Source: Rossellomorea vietnamensis NBRC 101237 | GTDB lineage: Bacteria > Bacillota > Bacilli > Bacillales > Bacillaceae_B | NCBI RefSeq assembly: GCF_001591825.1 | Contig: NZ_BCVQ01000024.1 | Coordinates: 1 to 55,290, forward strand | DNA length: 55,290 nucleotides | Direction of reading: 5' to 3' | In this document: positions 26,023 to 34,223 of the stretch, piece after piece | Position numbering within the stretch: position 1 is the first letter of the stretch | How the letters are laid out: each line of letters opens with the position of its first letter | Translations under genes and position numbers: made by a program | The notes under the pieces: generated by a model | Databases searched by the model: none | Seen by the model: the letters and a program-made list of their open reading frames with translations, nothing else | What the model was told of the DNA's origin: nothing

Positions 26023-26354
26023 ACTCTATTTAAACCCTTTCCTTTAGGGAAGCGTGTTCCCAAAATTAAAAAGTAAGATGCTTTACTGTTATCCATTCCC
26101 GGTTAGGATGGATTCCAACCAGTATATACTTTAATGGTATTGAACGAAAAGTGCAAGGGAACGCGTCGTCTTGTTAGGAGGGAAATACTTATTATTGAAG
26201 AAAAATGAACCAAATTTTGAATAGATTAATAAGGCGATCAGCACTTTGAATATGGAAGAATTTATTTCATAATACCGAACACAATCTGTAAAAAATTGCT
26301 ATAATTGTTTACAAAAGCAGTGTATCGACCTGCGACAGTAAAGGGGAGCGGCCA

Positions 26355-26825
26355 ATGTCTGAGTTGAATGAAAATCCGTTAATGAAGAGTGATGAAAAGA
26401 AACCGAAGATTAAGGTGGAAAGAAAAGAAGGAGAACCAACTTCCGCATTTAAAGGGGCAAGTTGGGCAGCTTTGGTGATAGGGGTTTCCGCTTATTTGAT
26501 CGGCTTGTTCAATGCCGGAATGGAACTCAATGAGAAGGGATATTACTTTGCAGTATTGGTATTCGGTCTCTACGCAGCTGTATCCCTGCAAAAAGCAGTA
26601 AGGGACAAGGAAGAGGATATTCCTGTGTCGGGCATCTATTATGGGCTAAGCTGGTTCGCCGTCATTGTAGCCGTATCCTTGATGACGATCGGACTCTATA
26701 ACGCCGGAAGTATCATCTTAAGTGAAAAAGGATTTTATGGAATGTCGTTTGTTCTTAGTTTGTTTGCGGCCATCACGATTCAAAAAAATATCAGGGACAC
26801 ACAGGTGGCAAGAGAAAGAGATTAA
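26355..26825 (+). CDS. YiaA/YiaB family membrane protein
   Basis: A 156-residue protein with a charged N-terminal tail (about 30 residues) and four helices arranged as two copies of the YiaA module. The repeats read ASWAALVIGVSAYLIGLFNAG and LSWFAVIVAVSLMTIGLYNAG, each followed by EKGYYF or EKGFYG. AGGGGAG precedes the ATG region. Function unknown, thought to be stress-related in enterobacteria. The upstream stretch 26023-26354 contains a GCTATAAT-type -10 near 26301 and nothing else I can name. Confidence 0.88.
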   Translation: MSELNENPLMKSDEKKPKIKVERKEGEPTSAFKGASWAALVIGVSAYLIGLFNAGMELNEKGYYFAVLVFGLYAAVSLQKAVRDKEEDIPVSGIYYGLSWFAVIVAVSLMTIGLYNAGSIILSEKGFYGMSFVLSLFAAITIQKNIRDTQVARERD

Positions 26826-26831
26826 TGATGG

Positions 26832-26862
26832 GGGTGGTACTGATTACAGTACTACCCTTTTT
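26832..26862 (+). terminator. Terminator after the YiaA-like gene
   Basis: GGGTGGTACTG pairs with CAGTACTACCC around an ATTA loop and is followed by five Ts. Confidence 0.85.
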
Positions 26863-26956
26863 AGTTAAAACGTTCCTGCCAAGCCCACTCATCTCATCGT
26901 CAATACGAATACTTTAGTAACAAGACGATTAATCAGTATCTATAGAGGTGAGAAAT

Positions 26957-28313
26957 GTGTACCAAGATCCAGGGTTTTTAAAAGGTCTTACGGGCGAAGT
27001 GGTGACGGTGATGGATCCGGTTTATGACGAAGCCCGACAGGAATGGAATCGAGCCATCAATAAGTTTCCATTGGTGATTGTGTATTGTGAAAGAAAGAAG
27101 GATGTGGTGAATGCCATCTGTTGGGCAAGAAAGCATCATGTCAGTATCCGTATACGGTCAGGTGGGCATCATTATGAAGGGTATTCCACCGGTGATTTGG
27201 TATTGGTCATTGATATCAGTCGTTTGAATGAGCTGAAATTGGACAAGCAACGGAACATGTTGAAAATAGAAGCGGGAGCAAAGAATACAGAAGCACATGA
27301 TCTGATAGGATCCAATGGATATGTTTTCCCGGGGGGGGACTTGTCCGACGGTTGGTGTGTCGGGATTTACACTTGGTGGTGGCTGGGGATTTTCGAGCAG
27401 GCTTTACGGATTGGGATGTGACAGTCTGATCGAGTTGGAGCTGGTCGACTACCAGGGAAGGCTTATCAGGGCAAACAAATATTGCAACTCCGATCTGTTC
27501 TGGGCATGCCGTGGTGCCGGCGGAGGGAATTTCGGGGTCATTGTCAGTATGACCTTCCAACTTCAGGAACCGACGGATTGTCCTGTCACGCTAGTGAGGT
27601 TCTATTATGTGGGCACCACCAGGGAAAAGCAGGCACAAGTGATGAACGTTTGGCAGAACTGGTTACCTGGACTTGATAAACGGATGACAATTGTGGCCAG
27701 TTTCTATAACGCTGAAGGTGAAGGACTGGGTATCTTTGCGACAGGATTTTTCTATGGCTCATCTGCACGTGCCAGGGAGATTTTACAGCCTTTTGCAGAG
27801 GTTGAAGGATTCCGGGTAGAGCTTGAGACCTCCTCATTCCTTGAAGCGGTGAAAAAAGTGGAAGAGACGTATCCTCCATCTGAAAAATTCAAGTCGACGG
27901 GCAGGTTTGTTCAAAGGCGTTATTCCCCTTCTGAGCTTAAGAATATCGCAGATCTGATACAGGTGCCGGCAGGCGGTTCCGTGTATGCGGCAGTTTCCTT
28001 TTATGCAATGGGCGGGGAAATCATGTGTGTCGGTAAAAGAGAAACGGCCTTCTTCTACAGGGATGCAAGATACATCATGGGTATCCAGTCGGTATGGACA
28101 GAAGATTCTGCTGCGGAAGAAAACCGGAAATGGGTCAGAGGCCGCTTTGAATATATTAAAAGCATCACAGAAGGGTCCTATGTGAATTTTCCAATCAGCA
28201 AACTTAGGAATTATGAATGTGAGTACTTTGGGGAGAATGCGAAAAGATTGGATAAGGTGAATAAGAAATATGATCCGTATAATGTGTTCAAGTTCCCTCA
28301 GGGGTTGAGATAA
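26957..28313 (+). pseudogene. FAD-linked oxidase (berberine-bridge type) split by a G-run indel
   Basis: The first part (26957-27421 in frame) holds the FAD-binding PCMH motif RIRSGGHHYEGYS, with the histidine used for bicovalent flavin attachment. The frame breaks at a run of eight Gs (27331-27338). Seven Gs would read GYVFPGGTCPTVGVSGFTLGGG, the expected sequence including the second flavin-linked Cys. The second part continues to 28313 with the BBE C-terminus (KYDPYNVFKFPQ). The length of about 452 residues matches B. subtilis YgaK/YitY-type oxidases. GTG at 26957 follows AGAGGTGA. A true mutation, a slippage switch or a base-calling error are all possible. Confidence 0.85.
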
Positions 28314-28356
28314 AGAGTGGCTGTTTGGCTGCTGAATAAAGAAAATTCGACATGCC

Positions 28357-28465
28357 GGCACGATTTTTCTAAGCTTCGCATGATTAGTTGCAATCTCGCA
28401 TGAAAAACGTTTAAACCGCACGATAATAGAAATCTCCGAACGATACAGCTTATTTCTCGCATAAT
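28357..28465. repeat. Phased array of six CGCAYGAT-like octamers at 20-bp spacing
   Basis: Octamers start at 28357 (GGCACGAT), 28377 (CGCATGAT), 28397 (CGCATGAA), 28417 (CGCACGAT), 28437 (CGAACGAT) and 28458 (CGCATAAT). The intervals are 20, 20, 20, 20 and 21 bases. The sequence between octamers is not conserved apart from a tendency to end in TCT or TC. The array lies between two convergent genes and before their shared terminator. It does not match any element I can name. Confidence 0.75.
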
Positions 28466-28490
28466 TCTTTCCGTAAAAGTCTTACATAAT

Positions 28491-28536
28491 AAAAGAAGTA
28501 TCCAAGAACAATCAAACGTTCCGGATACTTCTTTTA
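28491..28536. terminator. Bidirectional terminator between FAD oxidase and MFS genes
   Basis: AAAAGAAGTATCC pairs with GGATACTTCTTTT around an 18-base loop; both outer sides can supply a T-run. Confidence 0.8.
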
Positions 28537-28542
28537 TGAACG

Positions 28543-29733
28543 TTATGCAGTTGTGACCTGCTTCTGATCCAATCGATAACTCAAGAAAGTAAGCAGACTC
28601 GCACAAATTGCAACCACTCCGCCGACGAGTGTCACATTCATCAACGGTCCCTGGTGGTAGACAAGGCCTCCGAGTGCCGATCCCATGGCGATGCCGACGT
28701 TGCTTGCAACCGGCATCAGGGAAGCGGCGAGGCCAGTCGCTTTCGGTTGATACACGCCGGCAAGGTCGATCAAGTAAAGCTGAGTCGAGGTGGTAAGGAG
28801 GATGGCCATCAAGGACATCAATCCAATGTTGATCAATCCAACAATAAAATGATCGGTCGTAAAATACAGGGCAAACAGGACAAATGCCTGGATAAGAAAC
28901 ACGAATCGGAGGCGTCCGATGGCATTGTGACTGGCAATCTTCCCTGCAAGGATGTTGCTGAAGATCGAGATGAACCCGTAAGCGAACAGGATCAAGCTGA
29001 TGGAGCTGCCTGGTGCTCCCATCTTGTTCAGAATCGGGACAAGATACGTAAATACTGCATAGGTCGCACCGAAGCCAAGGGATGGAATGAAGAAAGCCAT
29101 CAGGATCCTTGGATGGGTCAATAAGGAGAACTGATCCCGCATGGAACTGCGGTATTGACTGAGCTTACTCGGTAAATTCAGGAAAGATGCCAAAAAGGCA
29201 ACGACACCTAATAACGTCGTCAAAAGGAACGTAGCATGCCAGTTGTACCATTCGGCAATGACGGTACCGATGGGAACGCCGATGACGTTTGCCAAGGTGA
29301 ACCCGCCGAACACGAATGAGATGGCGACGCCTCTTTTTGTGACGGGAATGGCCTCACTGGCAATCGTCATGGCAAGTGAAATCAACACTCCTGTCACAAT
29401 AGCTGTCAGCATTCGAAGACCCATAAGCATGACGTAGTTTGTGGAAATCACGCACAAAGCATTCAAAACGATGAATGACCCTATCAAACACAACATCCAT
29501 TTCCTCTTTGGAAAATGACTAGTTGCCGACATGACAATGGGCGTGGCAATAGCAAAGGTAATGGCAAACGCTGAAACGAGCGTGCCTGCCTTTGCATTGG
29601 TTATATGAAGACTTGAAGAAATCTCCGTTAAAATCCCGACGATGACAAATTCGCTTGTCCCGAGAACAAATGTTAGTAACGTAAGGGTAAAAATAAGAAA
29701 CCAATGTTGTTTAGATAATACCGTTTCTTTCAT
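28543..29733 (-). CDS. MFS efflux transporter (AraJ/YdhP-like)
   Basis: A 396-residue protein with 12 predicted helices. Diagnostic stretches are TFVLGTSEFVIVGILTEI in helix 1, TPIVMSATSHFPKRKWML before helix 3, and AIPVTKRGVAISFVFGGFTLANVIGVPIGT around helices 4-5, typical of the DHA1 drug/arabinose efflux group. Substrate unknown. The ATG at 29733 follows AGAGGT on its strand; the frame extends to 29781 without support. The 330 bases upstream to the next gene hold no gene I can support. Confidence 0.87.
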   Translation of the reverse strand: MKETVLSKQHWFLIFTLTLLTFVLGTSEFVIVGILTEISSSLHITNAKAGTLVSAFAITFAIATPIVMSATSHFPKRKWMLCLIGSFIVLNALCVISTNYVMLMGLRMLTAIVTGVLISLAMTIASEAIPVTKRGVAISFVFGGFTLANVIGVPIGTVIAEWYNWHATFLLTTLLGVVAFLASFLNLPSKLSQYRSSMRDQFSLLTHPRILMAFFIPSLGFGATYAVFTYLVPILNKMGAPGSSISLILFAYGFISIFSNILAGKIASHNAIGRLRFVFLIQAFVLFALYFTTDHFIVGLINIGLMSLMAILLTTSTQLYLIDLAGVYQPKATGLAASLMPVASNVGIAMGSALGGLVYHQGPLMNVTLVGGVVAICASLLTFLSYRLDQKQVTTA

Positions 29734-30071
29734 AAGTACCTCTTTTCTAAGTTGAATATCCATATGGGATAGAATGGGCAAACAATTTAACCATCATACC
29801 ATAAAATATTTTTATGCAGTAACCCTTGTATGGAAAAAATATAAACAAAAGAGCAGGGCTTATTTTTCATGGGAATCTAGGAAACGTTTTCGATAGACTA
29901 GAAGGCTTTATTTTTAAATGAGTAAGCCATTCCATTTTCTTTTTACTTTCCGATCTGGTTTGATATGAGATGAATTTGGATATATCTTCTAAATAAGTCA
30001 TATCTGTATTTCGGTATGTCTTAGATAAGAATGGTTCTGTAAAATTTATTAAAACGGAGGTGGGTAAATAA

Positions 30072-31004
30072 TTGGTGAAAAAGATATCTATTTTAATCGT
30101 CATTTTCTTTTTATCAGGTTGCACTTCTTTAGAAGAGAAGGTCTCCACCTTTACGGAAGAGGAAATGGAAGAGGTGTATGGAGAAAAAGTCAAAATGACT
30201 TCTATAGAGGAATCCACACCCATTGGTGCCACGATCATTGTGGTACTTACAAAAATCTTCACTGATGTATATGACCTGACATTTCAATCTGAAGATGATC
30301 CGAATTTTACATTCGGGGGTGAAATCTCAGGGGACCTTGAAAACTTTGAAGAGGATTATGTTCAAAGTAAACATGAATATTTACTGGAACGGGATAAGAA
30401 GTATGAAGAATATCAAAATGTATTTAAAGAGAATGGAATAGAAGATGTACAGTTTAGAAGTATGATCCACAAAGGCAAACCATACATAACAGTCAGTGGA
30501 TACTACAAAGGTGGAGAAACCGACCCGGAGAAGCTGGTACACACACTTGGAAAAATAAGTGAAAGCCTTGTGAAAGTGCCTGTCGAAACCTCACTTGATC
30601 TGGAAATGAAATATAATAGGATTTCAACGGATTACTATAGTAAGGAAGAATCGGCTGAATTTGAACAGATAGTAGAACAACAATTTATGTTGGTCAACCA
30701 CCATGAAATGGTTGATGGTGGTGTGTTGGATAAAGAGCTCGAGAAGTTGGGCATGTCTGCAGATTCAAGATTGAATTGGGATGAGCAAAGTGAATATTTT
30801 ATTACGACCTTGTTTATAAGTCAGGATATCACCTTATTTACCAAACCTTATTCAAGTAACGAGGACATTCTAAAGGCATTTGATGTCTTCAGAAAATACG
30901 GGATGGATGAATCAGTCGTGAACATCATCAACTTAGATGGTACATGTAAGGTAAAGGAAGTAAAAGAGACGGAAGATCTAAGCAGGTGCTATCGAGAACG
31001 CTAG
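30072..31004 (+). CDS. Putative lipoprotein, 310 aa
   Basis: A lipoprotein signal ends at the lipobox LSGC (Cys17 counting from the TTG). The mature protein is acidic, with FTEEEMEEVYG near the start and no known domain recognised. GGAGGTGG lies nine bases before TTG 30072; GTG 30075 is an alternative. Two cysteines near the C-terminus (TCKVKE and SRCYRER) could form a disulfide outside the cell. It is followed by three tandem paralogous membrane proteins 90 bases downstream, so a joint envelope role is possible. Confidence 0.8.
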   Translation: MVKKISILIVIFFLSGCTSLEEKVSTFTEEEMEEVYGEKVKMTSIEESTPIGATIIVVLTKIFTDVYDLTFQSEDDPNFTFGGEISGDLENFEEDYVQSKHEYLLERDKKYEEYQNVFKENGIEDVQFRSMIHKGKPYITVSGYYKGGETDPEKLVHTLGKISESLVKVPVETSLDLEMKYNRISTDYYSKEESAEFEQIVEQQFMLVNHHEMVDGGVLDKELEKLGMSADSRLNWDEQSEYFITTLFISQDITLFTKPYSSNEDILKAFDVFRKYGMDESVVNIINLDGTCKVKEVKETEDLSRCYRER

Positions 31005-31096
31005 GACAGATCTGTCTCACTAAAAGACGGATTTATGATAGTACCATTGATATGGGGGAATTTTAGGTAATTTTACGGCTATTGAGGTGAGCAGAA

Positions 31097-31804
31097 CTGA
31101 AGAAATTGAAAGATATAGATGATATGACCCGTGTGTACCTGAGCAATATGCAGCTTCCTAAAGAAAACAGAAGAAATGTAATTGGATTTCTAATCCTACT
31201 TTTGGACTTTTTAGGCTTGCTTCCTTTACTGAGCATTCCTTTTTCTTCTTCCTTCTTTTGGGCAGCACTGGCACCGGCTGTTTTTATTCATGTATGGGGC
31301 ATCCTTTATATCGTTGCTCCCTATAAATTTGAACACTCTTATTACTTATACATTGGAATTTTCGGAATTGTAAATACGTATGTATTTTTCCTTGTTATTC
31401 AAAAGCTTTTATATCTTCATATTGGTGTAGATAGCAGCCGCTTTTTTTACATAGGATTAGTGCTGATGGTGTTTCTATTGGTATTTATTCAGGTTTTTCA
31501 TGTGAAAATGCTTTATTCCGGTACCTATGTCAAAATCCAAAATGGAAAGTCTCCACTCACTATTTCATCGATCGTCGCTTTCTCAACTTTTGGATACGTT
31601 GCTGCTCAGTTTTTAATGTCCTATATGCTCACTGACTCAGCTTTTATGATTGTATTAATGATGGCGTATTCGGTTGTATCGATCGTGACTGCTTATTTAT
31701 CTACTTTCATTCACCGGTATATTTATATACAAAGAAATAAGGAAAAAGTGTTGAAAATGTATCCTGATTTTGGGAAGCCAAAGGTTTCCAGGAAGTTTGG
31801 TTAG
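31097..31804 (+). CDS. Tandem-paralog membrane protein 1, 235 aa
   Basis: One of three consecutive related genes. Six hydrophobic helices, preceded by a polar start ending in KENRRNVIGFLILLLD. The shared signature is HVWGILYIVAPYKFEHSYYLYIGIFGIVNTYVFFLVIQK. Start: aligning with paralog 3 (MKKHKGID) points to CTG at 31097 (CTG-Lys-Lys-Leu-Lys-Asp-Ile-Asp), and GAGGTGA lies six bases before it. The next in-frame TTG, at 31106, is too far from that site. CTG starts are rare, so this is a notable inference. Family and function not recognised. Confidence 0.75.
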   Translation: MKKLKDIDDMTRVYLSNMQLPKENRRNVIGFLILLLDFLGLLPLLSIPFSSSFFWAALAPAVFIHVWGILYIVAPYKFEHSYYLYIGIFGIVNTYVFFLVIQKLLYLHIGVDSSRFFYIGLVLMVFLLVFIQVFHVKMLYSGTYVKIQNGKSPLTISSIVAFSTFGYVAAQFLMSYMLTDSAFMIVLMMAYSVVSIVTAYLSTFIHRYIYIQRNKEKVLKMYPDFGKPKVSRKFG

Positions 31805-31816
31805 GGGGATTTTTCG

Positions 31817-32557
31817 TTGAAGCAGGAAAAGGTAGATAATATTACTCTGTCTTATTTAAGGTTCCAATCACCCAGGGAAAACAGGAGTAATATACTCGTA
31901 TTTCTTTTCGTTTTTCTGGATATCATTGGCGTGCTTTTCCTTCTGGGAGAGCCCTTGATTCCTTCGTTATTTTGGGGTGGCATCATTCCGGTAATATTCA
32001 TTCACCTGTGGGCCATTCCATATATAATTGCTCCTTATACATTTGAGAGCTCCTATTATCTATTTTTCGGGGTGTACGGGGTTATCAATACCTTCATATA
32101 CTTTTTAGTCATACAAAAATTCATATATTCTCATTTTCAAATAATCGGAATAGCCCCTTTGATTTTAGGATCGATTCTATTTGCCTCCCTCCTTCTCATC
32201 ATGAATTGGATGAACATCCGCTTATTGTATTCAGGGACGTACTCTCGTCTTCAGAAAGGAGAAAAGACCTTCAACCTTTCTCCAATTGCTCCAGCCTCAG
32301 GCATTGGCTACGTACTGGGACAGGTAATTCTATCGTCTTTCTTTGTAGAATCAGTGAAATTCCTTATGATCATCGGGGTACTCTCTATACTCTCTGTGGC
32401 GACGGCCTACTTTTCTACAAGCATCCATAAATATTTTTATATCAGAAGAAACATCGAGAAGGTAAAACAGGTTTATCCCCCATTCGGGTTACCGGAAAAT
32501 GAAAGAACGATGATTGAGAGAAAAGGTAAAAAGAGGAGAAGACATGAAAAAGCATAA
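31817..32557 (+). CDS. Tandem-paralog membrane protein 2, 246 aa
   Basis: Related to its neighbours along the whole length: SPRENRSNILVFLFVFLDIIG, then HLWAIPYIIAPYTFESSYYLFFGVYGVINTFIYFLVIQK, then SIHKYFYIRRNIEKVKQVYPPFGLP. Six helices and a basic C-terminal tail (RKGKKRRRHEKA) that is longer than in the paralogs. TTG at 31817 follows AGGGGGA. It overlaps the start of the third gene by 14 bases, which suggests coupled translation. Function unknown. Confidence 0.8.
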   Translation: MKQEKVDNITLSYLRFQSPRENRSNILVFLFVFLDIIGVLFLLGEPLIPSLFWGGIIPVIFIHLWAIPYIIAPYTFESSYYLFFGVYGVINTFIYFLVIQKFIYSHFQIIGIAPLILGSILFASLLLIMNWMNIRLLYSGTYSRLQKGEKTFNLSPIAPASGIGYVLGQVILSSFFVESVKFLMIIGVLSILSVATAYFSTSIHKYFYIRRNIEKVKQVYPPFGLPENERTMIERKGKKRRRHEKA

Positions 32558-33251
32558 AGGTATTGACCCGATCATATTGTCTTATTTAAATTTGCAAACA
32601 CCGGAAGAAAATAGAAGAAATATCATTACTTTTTTTATCATTTTTTTAGACATCATTGGACTCCTTCCCATTTTGGGGGAGCCCTTCTCCTACGTCTTTG
32701 TCTGGCCGGCTGTTGTACCAGTGGCATTATTACATATTTGGGCAATCCTTTATGTGGTGGCCCCGTTTCAGTTTGAAAAATCGTACTACCTGTTTTTCGG
32801 CATCTACGGCATCGTGAATACATATGTGTATTTTTTGGTGATTCAAAAATATTTGTATGTATATGCCGGATTGAATGGCAAGGTCCCTTTTATTTTAGGT
32901 TTGCTGTTACTATTGGGGTTATTGGTGTTCTTCCAGCTGTTTAATCACAAATTACTGTATTCCGGAGCGTATGCAAGGTTGCAAAGGAATGATCATAAAT
33001 TCAAGTTGTCTCCTATTTTAACCGCTTCAAGTATCGGGTATGTCATTGCCCATATTCTGCTTTCTACGTTCATGACGGAATCCCTTTTTGTGATCATCAT
33101 CATTACGGGAGTGTCCATCCTATCTATACTCACCGCTTTTTTTTCAATATCTGTCCACCGATACTATTTTATTTTGAAACATGAAGAGACAGTTAAGAGG
33201 GTATATCCTCAGTTTGGGTTACCTAAAAGGAAGAGGGGAATTAAACGGTGA
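32544..33251 (+). CDS. Tandem-paralog membrane protein 3, 235 aa
   Basis: Third copy of the family: TPEENRRNIITFFIIFLDIIG, HIWAILYVVAPFQFEKSYYLFFGIYGIVNTYVYFLVIQK and SVHRYYFILKHEETVKRVYPQFGLPKRK. The ATG at 32544 follows AGAGGAGA inside the preceding gene; an in-frame start at 32514 is not supported. The conserved basic C-terminus with YPxFGxP after the last helix probably faces the cytoplasm. Function unknown. Confidence 0.82.
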   Translation: MKKHKGIDPIILSYLNLQTPEENRRNIITFFIIFLDIIGLLPILGEPFSYVFVWPAVVPVALLHIWAILYVVAPFQFEKSYYLFFGIYGIVNTYVYFLVIQKYLYVYAGLNGKVPFILGLLLLLGLLVFFQLFNHKLLYSGAYARLQRNDHKFKLSPILTASSIGYVIAHILLSTFMTESLFVIIIITGVSILSILTAFFSISVHRYYFILKHEETVKRVYPQFGLPKRKRGIKR

Positions 33252-33271
33252 ATCATTTAGGAGGGAACTAT

Positions 33272-33649
33272 ATGTCAAAAAAGAAAATAACAGGATTTAT
33301 ACTCGTGTTCATGGTGTTTACCTTGATTGCTTGTTCTTTATATGGAATTAATATCCCTTTACCTAGTTCCTATATTCCATTAGTGATTGCAGCAAATGGT
33401 GTGTTTGCTTTTTGTTCTATTTTTGCTCAGCGATTGATTATTGCTTTATATGAAGTGAATGTCTTTGAAGGAAAAGATAGTTTAGTGGGATATTTTAATA
33501 AGTACACAGCTATCTTTACATCGGGTATTAACTATTATATTCAAATTGTATTAAACCGCCTCCCTTTTCTTATGAATAAGATCCTGGCCATATGTTATTT
33601 CCTATCTCTTGTTTGGATTGGATTTGGGATTCTTGGAATATTTAATTAG
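33272..33649 (+). CDS. Small membrane protein, 125 aa
   Basis: Three or four hydrophobic segments: an N-terminal helix FILVFMVFTLIACSLYG, a middle one LVIAANGVFAFCSIFA, and a C-terminal one ICYFLSLVWIGFGILGIF. AGGAGGG precedes the ATG at 33272. No family recognised. It follows the third paralog by about 20 bases and probably belongs to the same transcript. Confidence 0.72.
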   Translation: MSKKKITGFILVFMVFTLIACSLYGINIPLPSSYIPLVIAANGVFAFCSIFAQRLIIALYEVNVFEGKDSLVGYFNKYTAIFTSGINYYIQIVLNRLPFLMNKILAICYFLSLVWIGFGILGIFN

Positions 33650-33681
33650 CGTTTATGTAATGATTGGTAGGGGGTTATGAC

Positions 33682-33936
33682 ATGACAGAGGAAAAGATGA
33701 TTCAACTTTCAACAGAGGAAAAGAAGGATGAGAAATTCTTCTCTTTTAAACGAGGCTTAATTTTTTACTGGAAGAGTAATGTCTTCCTTCTTTGTTCTAT
33801 TCTTTTATTCTTATTGAATAAGAGTAGTTGGGCTCAGGATGGAGATAGTTATATATGGTTATTTGGCATCCAGGTCGAAGCGCTTCTTATCCTTTTATCT
33901 CTCATTGCTTGTTTGCGTCCCAGGATTTTAGAATAA
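33682..33936 (+). CDS. Small membrane protein, 84 aa
   Basis: A charged N-terminal tail (MTEEKMIQLSTEEKKDEK) is followed by two helices (about 34-50 and 63-78). The ATG at 33682 follows TAGGGGGT. Function unknown; its position 30 bases after the preceding small membrane protein suggests one operon. Confidence 0.65.
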   Translation: MTEEKMIQLSTEEKKDEKFFSFKRGLIFYWKSNVFLLCSILLFLLNKSSWAQDGDSYIWLFGIQVEALLILLSLIACLRPRILE

Positions 33937-34043
33937 ATACTGCTTTTATTAAAGTAGGGAATAGAGAATTATTAATAATTCCGTTAGTAAGAATAAATAA
34001 CAAGGATATGTTCATAATAACCAGGTAGCAGGGAGGTGTGAAA

Positions 34044-34169
34044 ATGCCGAATCAAAACGATAACAAATTCAAAAAAATTCAGTCTGAAAGCTTCAAGCAA
34101 GGGAAATCCCAAGAAGAATATGCGGCAGAGCTTCAAATGAATAAAGAAAAAAGCCAGAAAAGGAAGTAA
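34044..34169 (+). CDS. Small hydrophilic protein, 41 aa
   Basis: The ATG at 34044 follows GGGAGGTG. The product begins MPNQNDNKFKKIQSESFKQG and ends QMNKEKSQKRK, lacking hydrophobic stretches. The Lys/Gln/Asn-rich composition resembles small spore or stress proteins of Bacillus, but I cannot assign a family. It is transcribed toward the terminator shared with the ABC permease gene. Confidence 0.65.
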   Translation: MPNQNDNKFKKIQSESFKQGKSQEEYAAELQMNKEKSQKRK

Positions 34170-34184
34170 TAACGTACTACATAA

Positions 34185-34221
34185 AAGAGCCATCCCAACT
34201 TTTAGACGGGATGGCTCTCTC
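34185..34221. terminator. Bidirectional terminator
   Basis: The 11-bp perfect stem AGAGCCATCCC (34186-34196) pairs with GGGATGGCTCT (34208-34218), between the 41-residue gene and the minus-strand ABC permease gene. Confidence 0.8.
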
Positions 34222-34223
34222 CA

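Noticed and set aside
27834..28421. Minus-strand open frame opposite the FAD oxidase
   Set aside because: It lacks a start signal and family features; the plus strand carries clear oxidase homology.
28357..28465. CRISPR or microsatellite reading of the 20-bp array
   Set aside because: Only eight bases per step are conserved and there are no cas genes; the intervening sequence differs at each step, so it is not a simple tandem repeat.
29867..30262. Minus-strand open frame before the 310-residue lipoprotein gene
   Set aside because: It overlaps the ribosome binding site and signal peptide of the lipoprotein gene and has no recognisable content.
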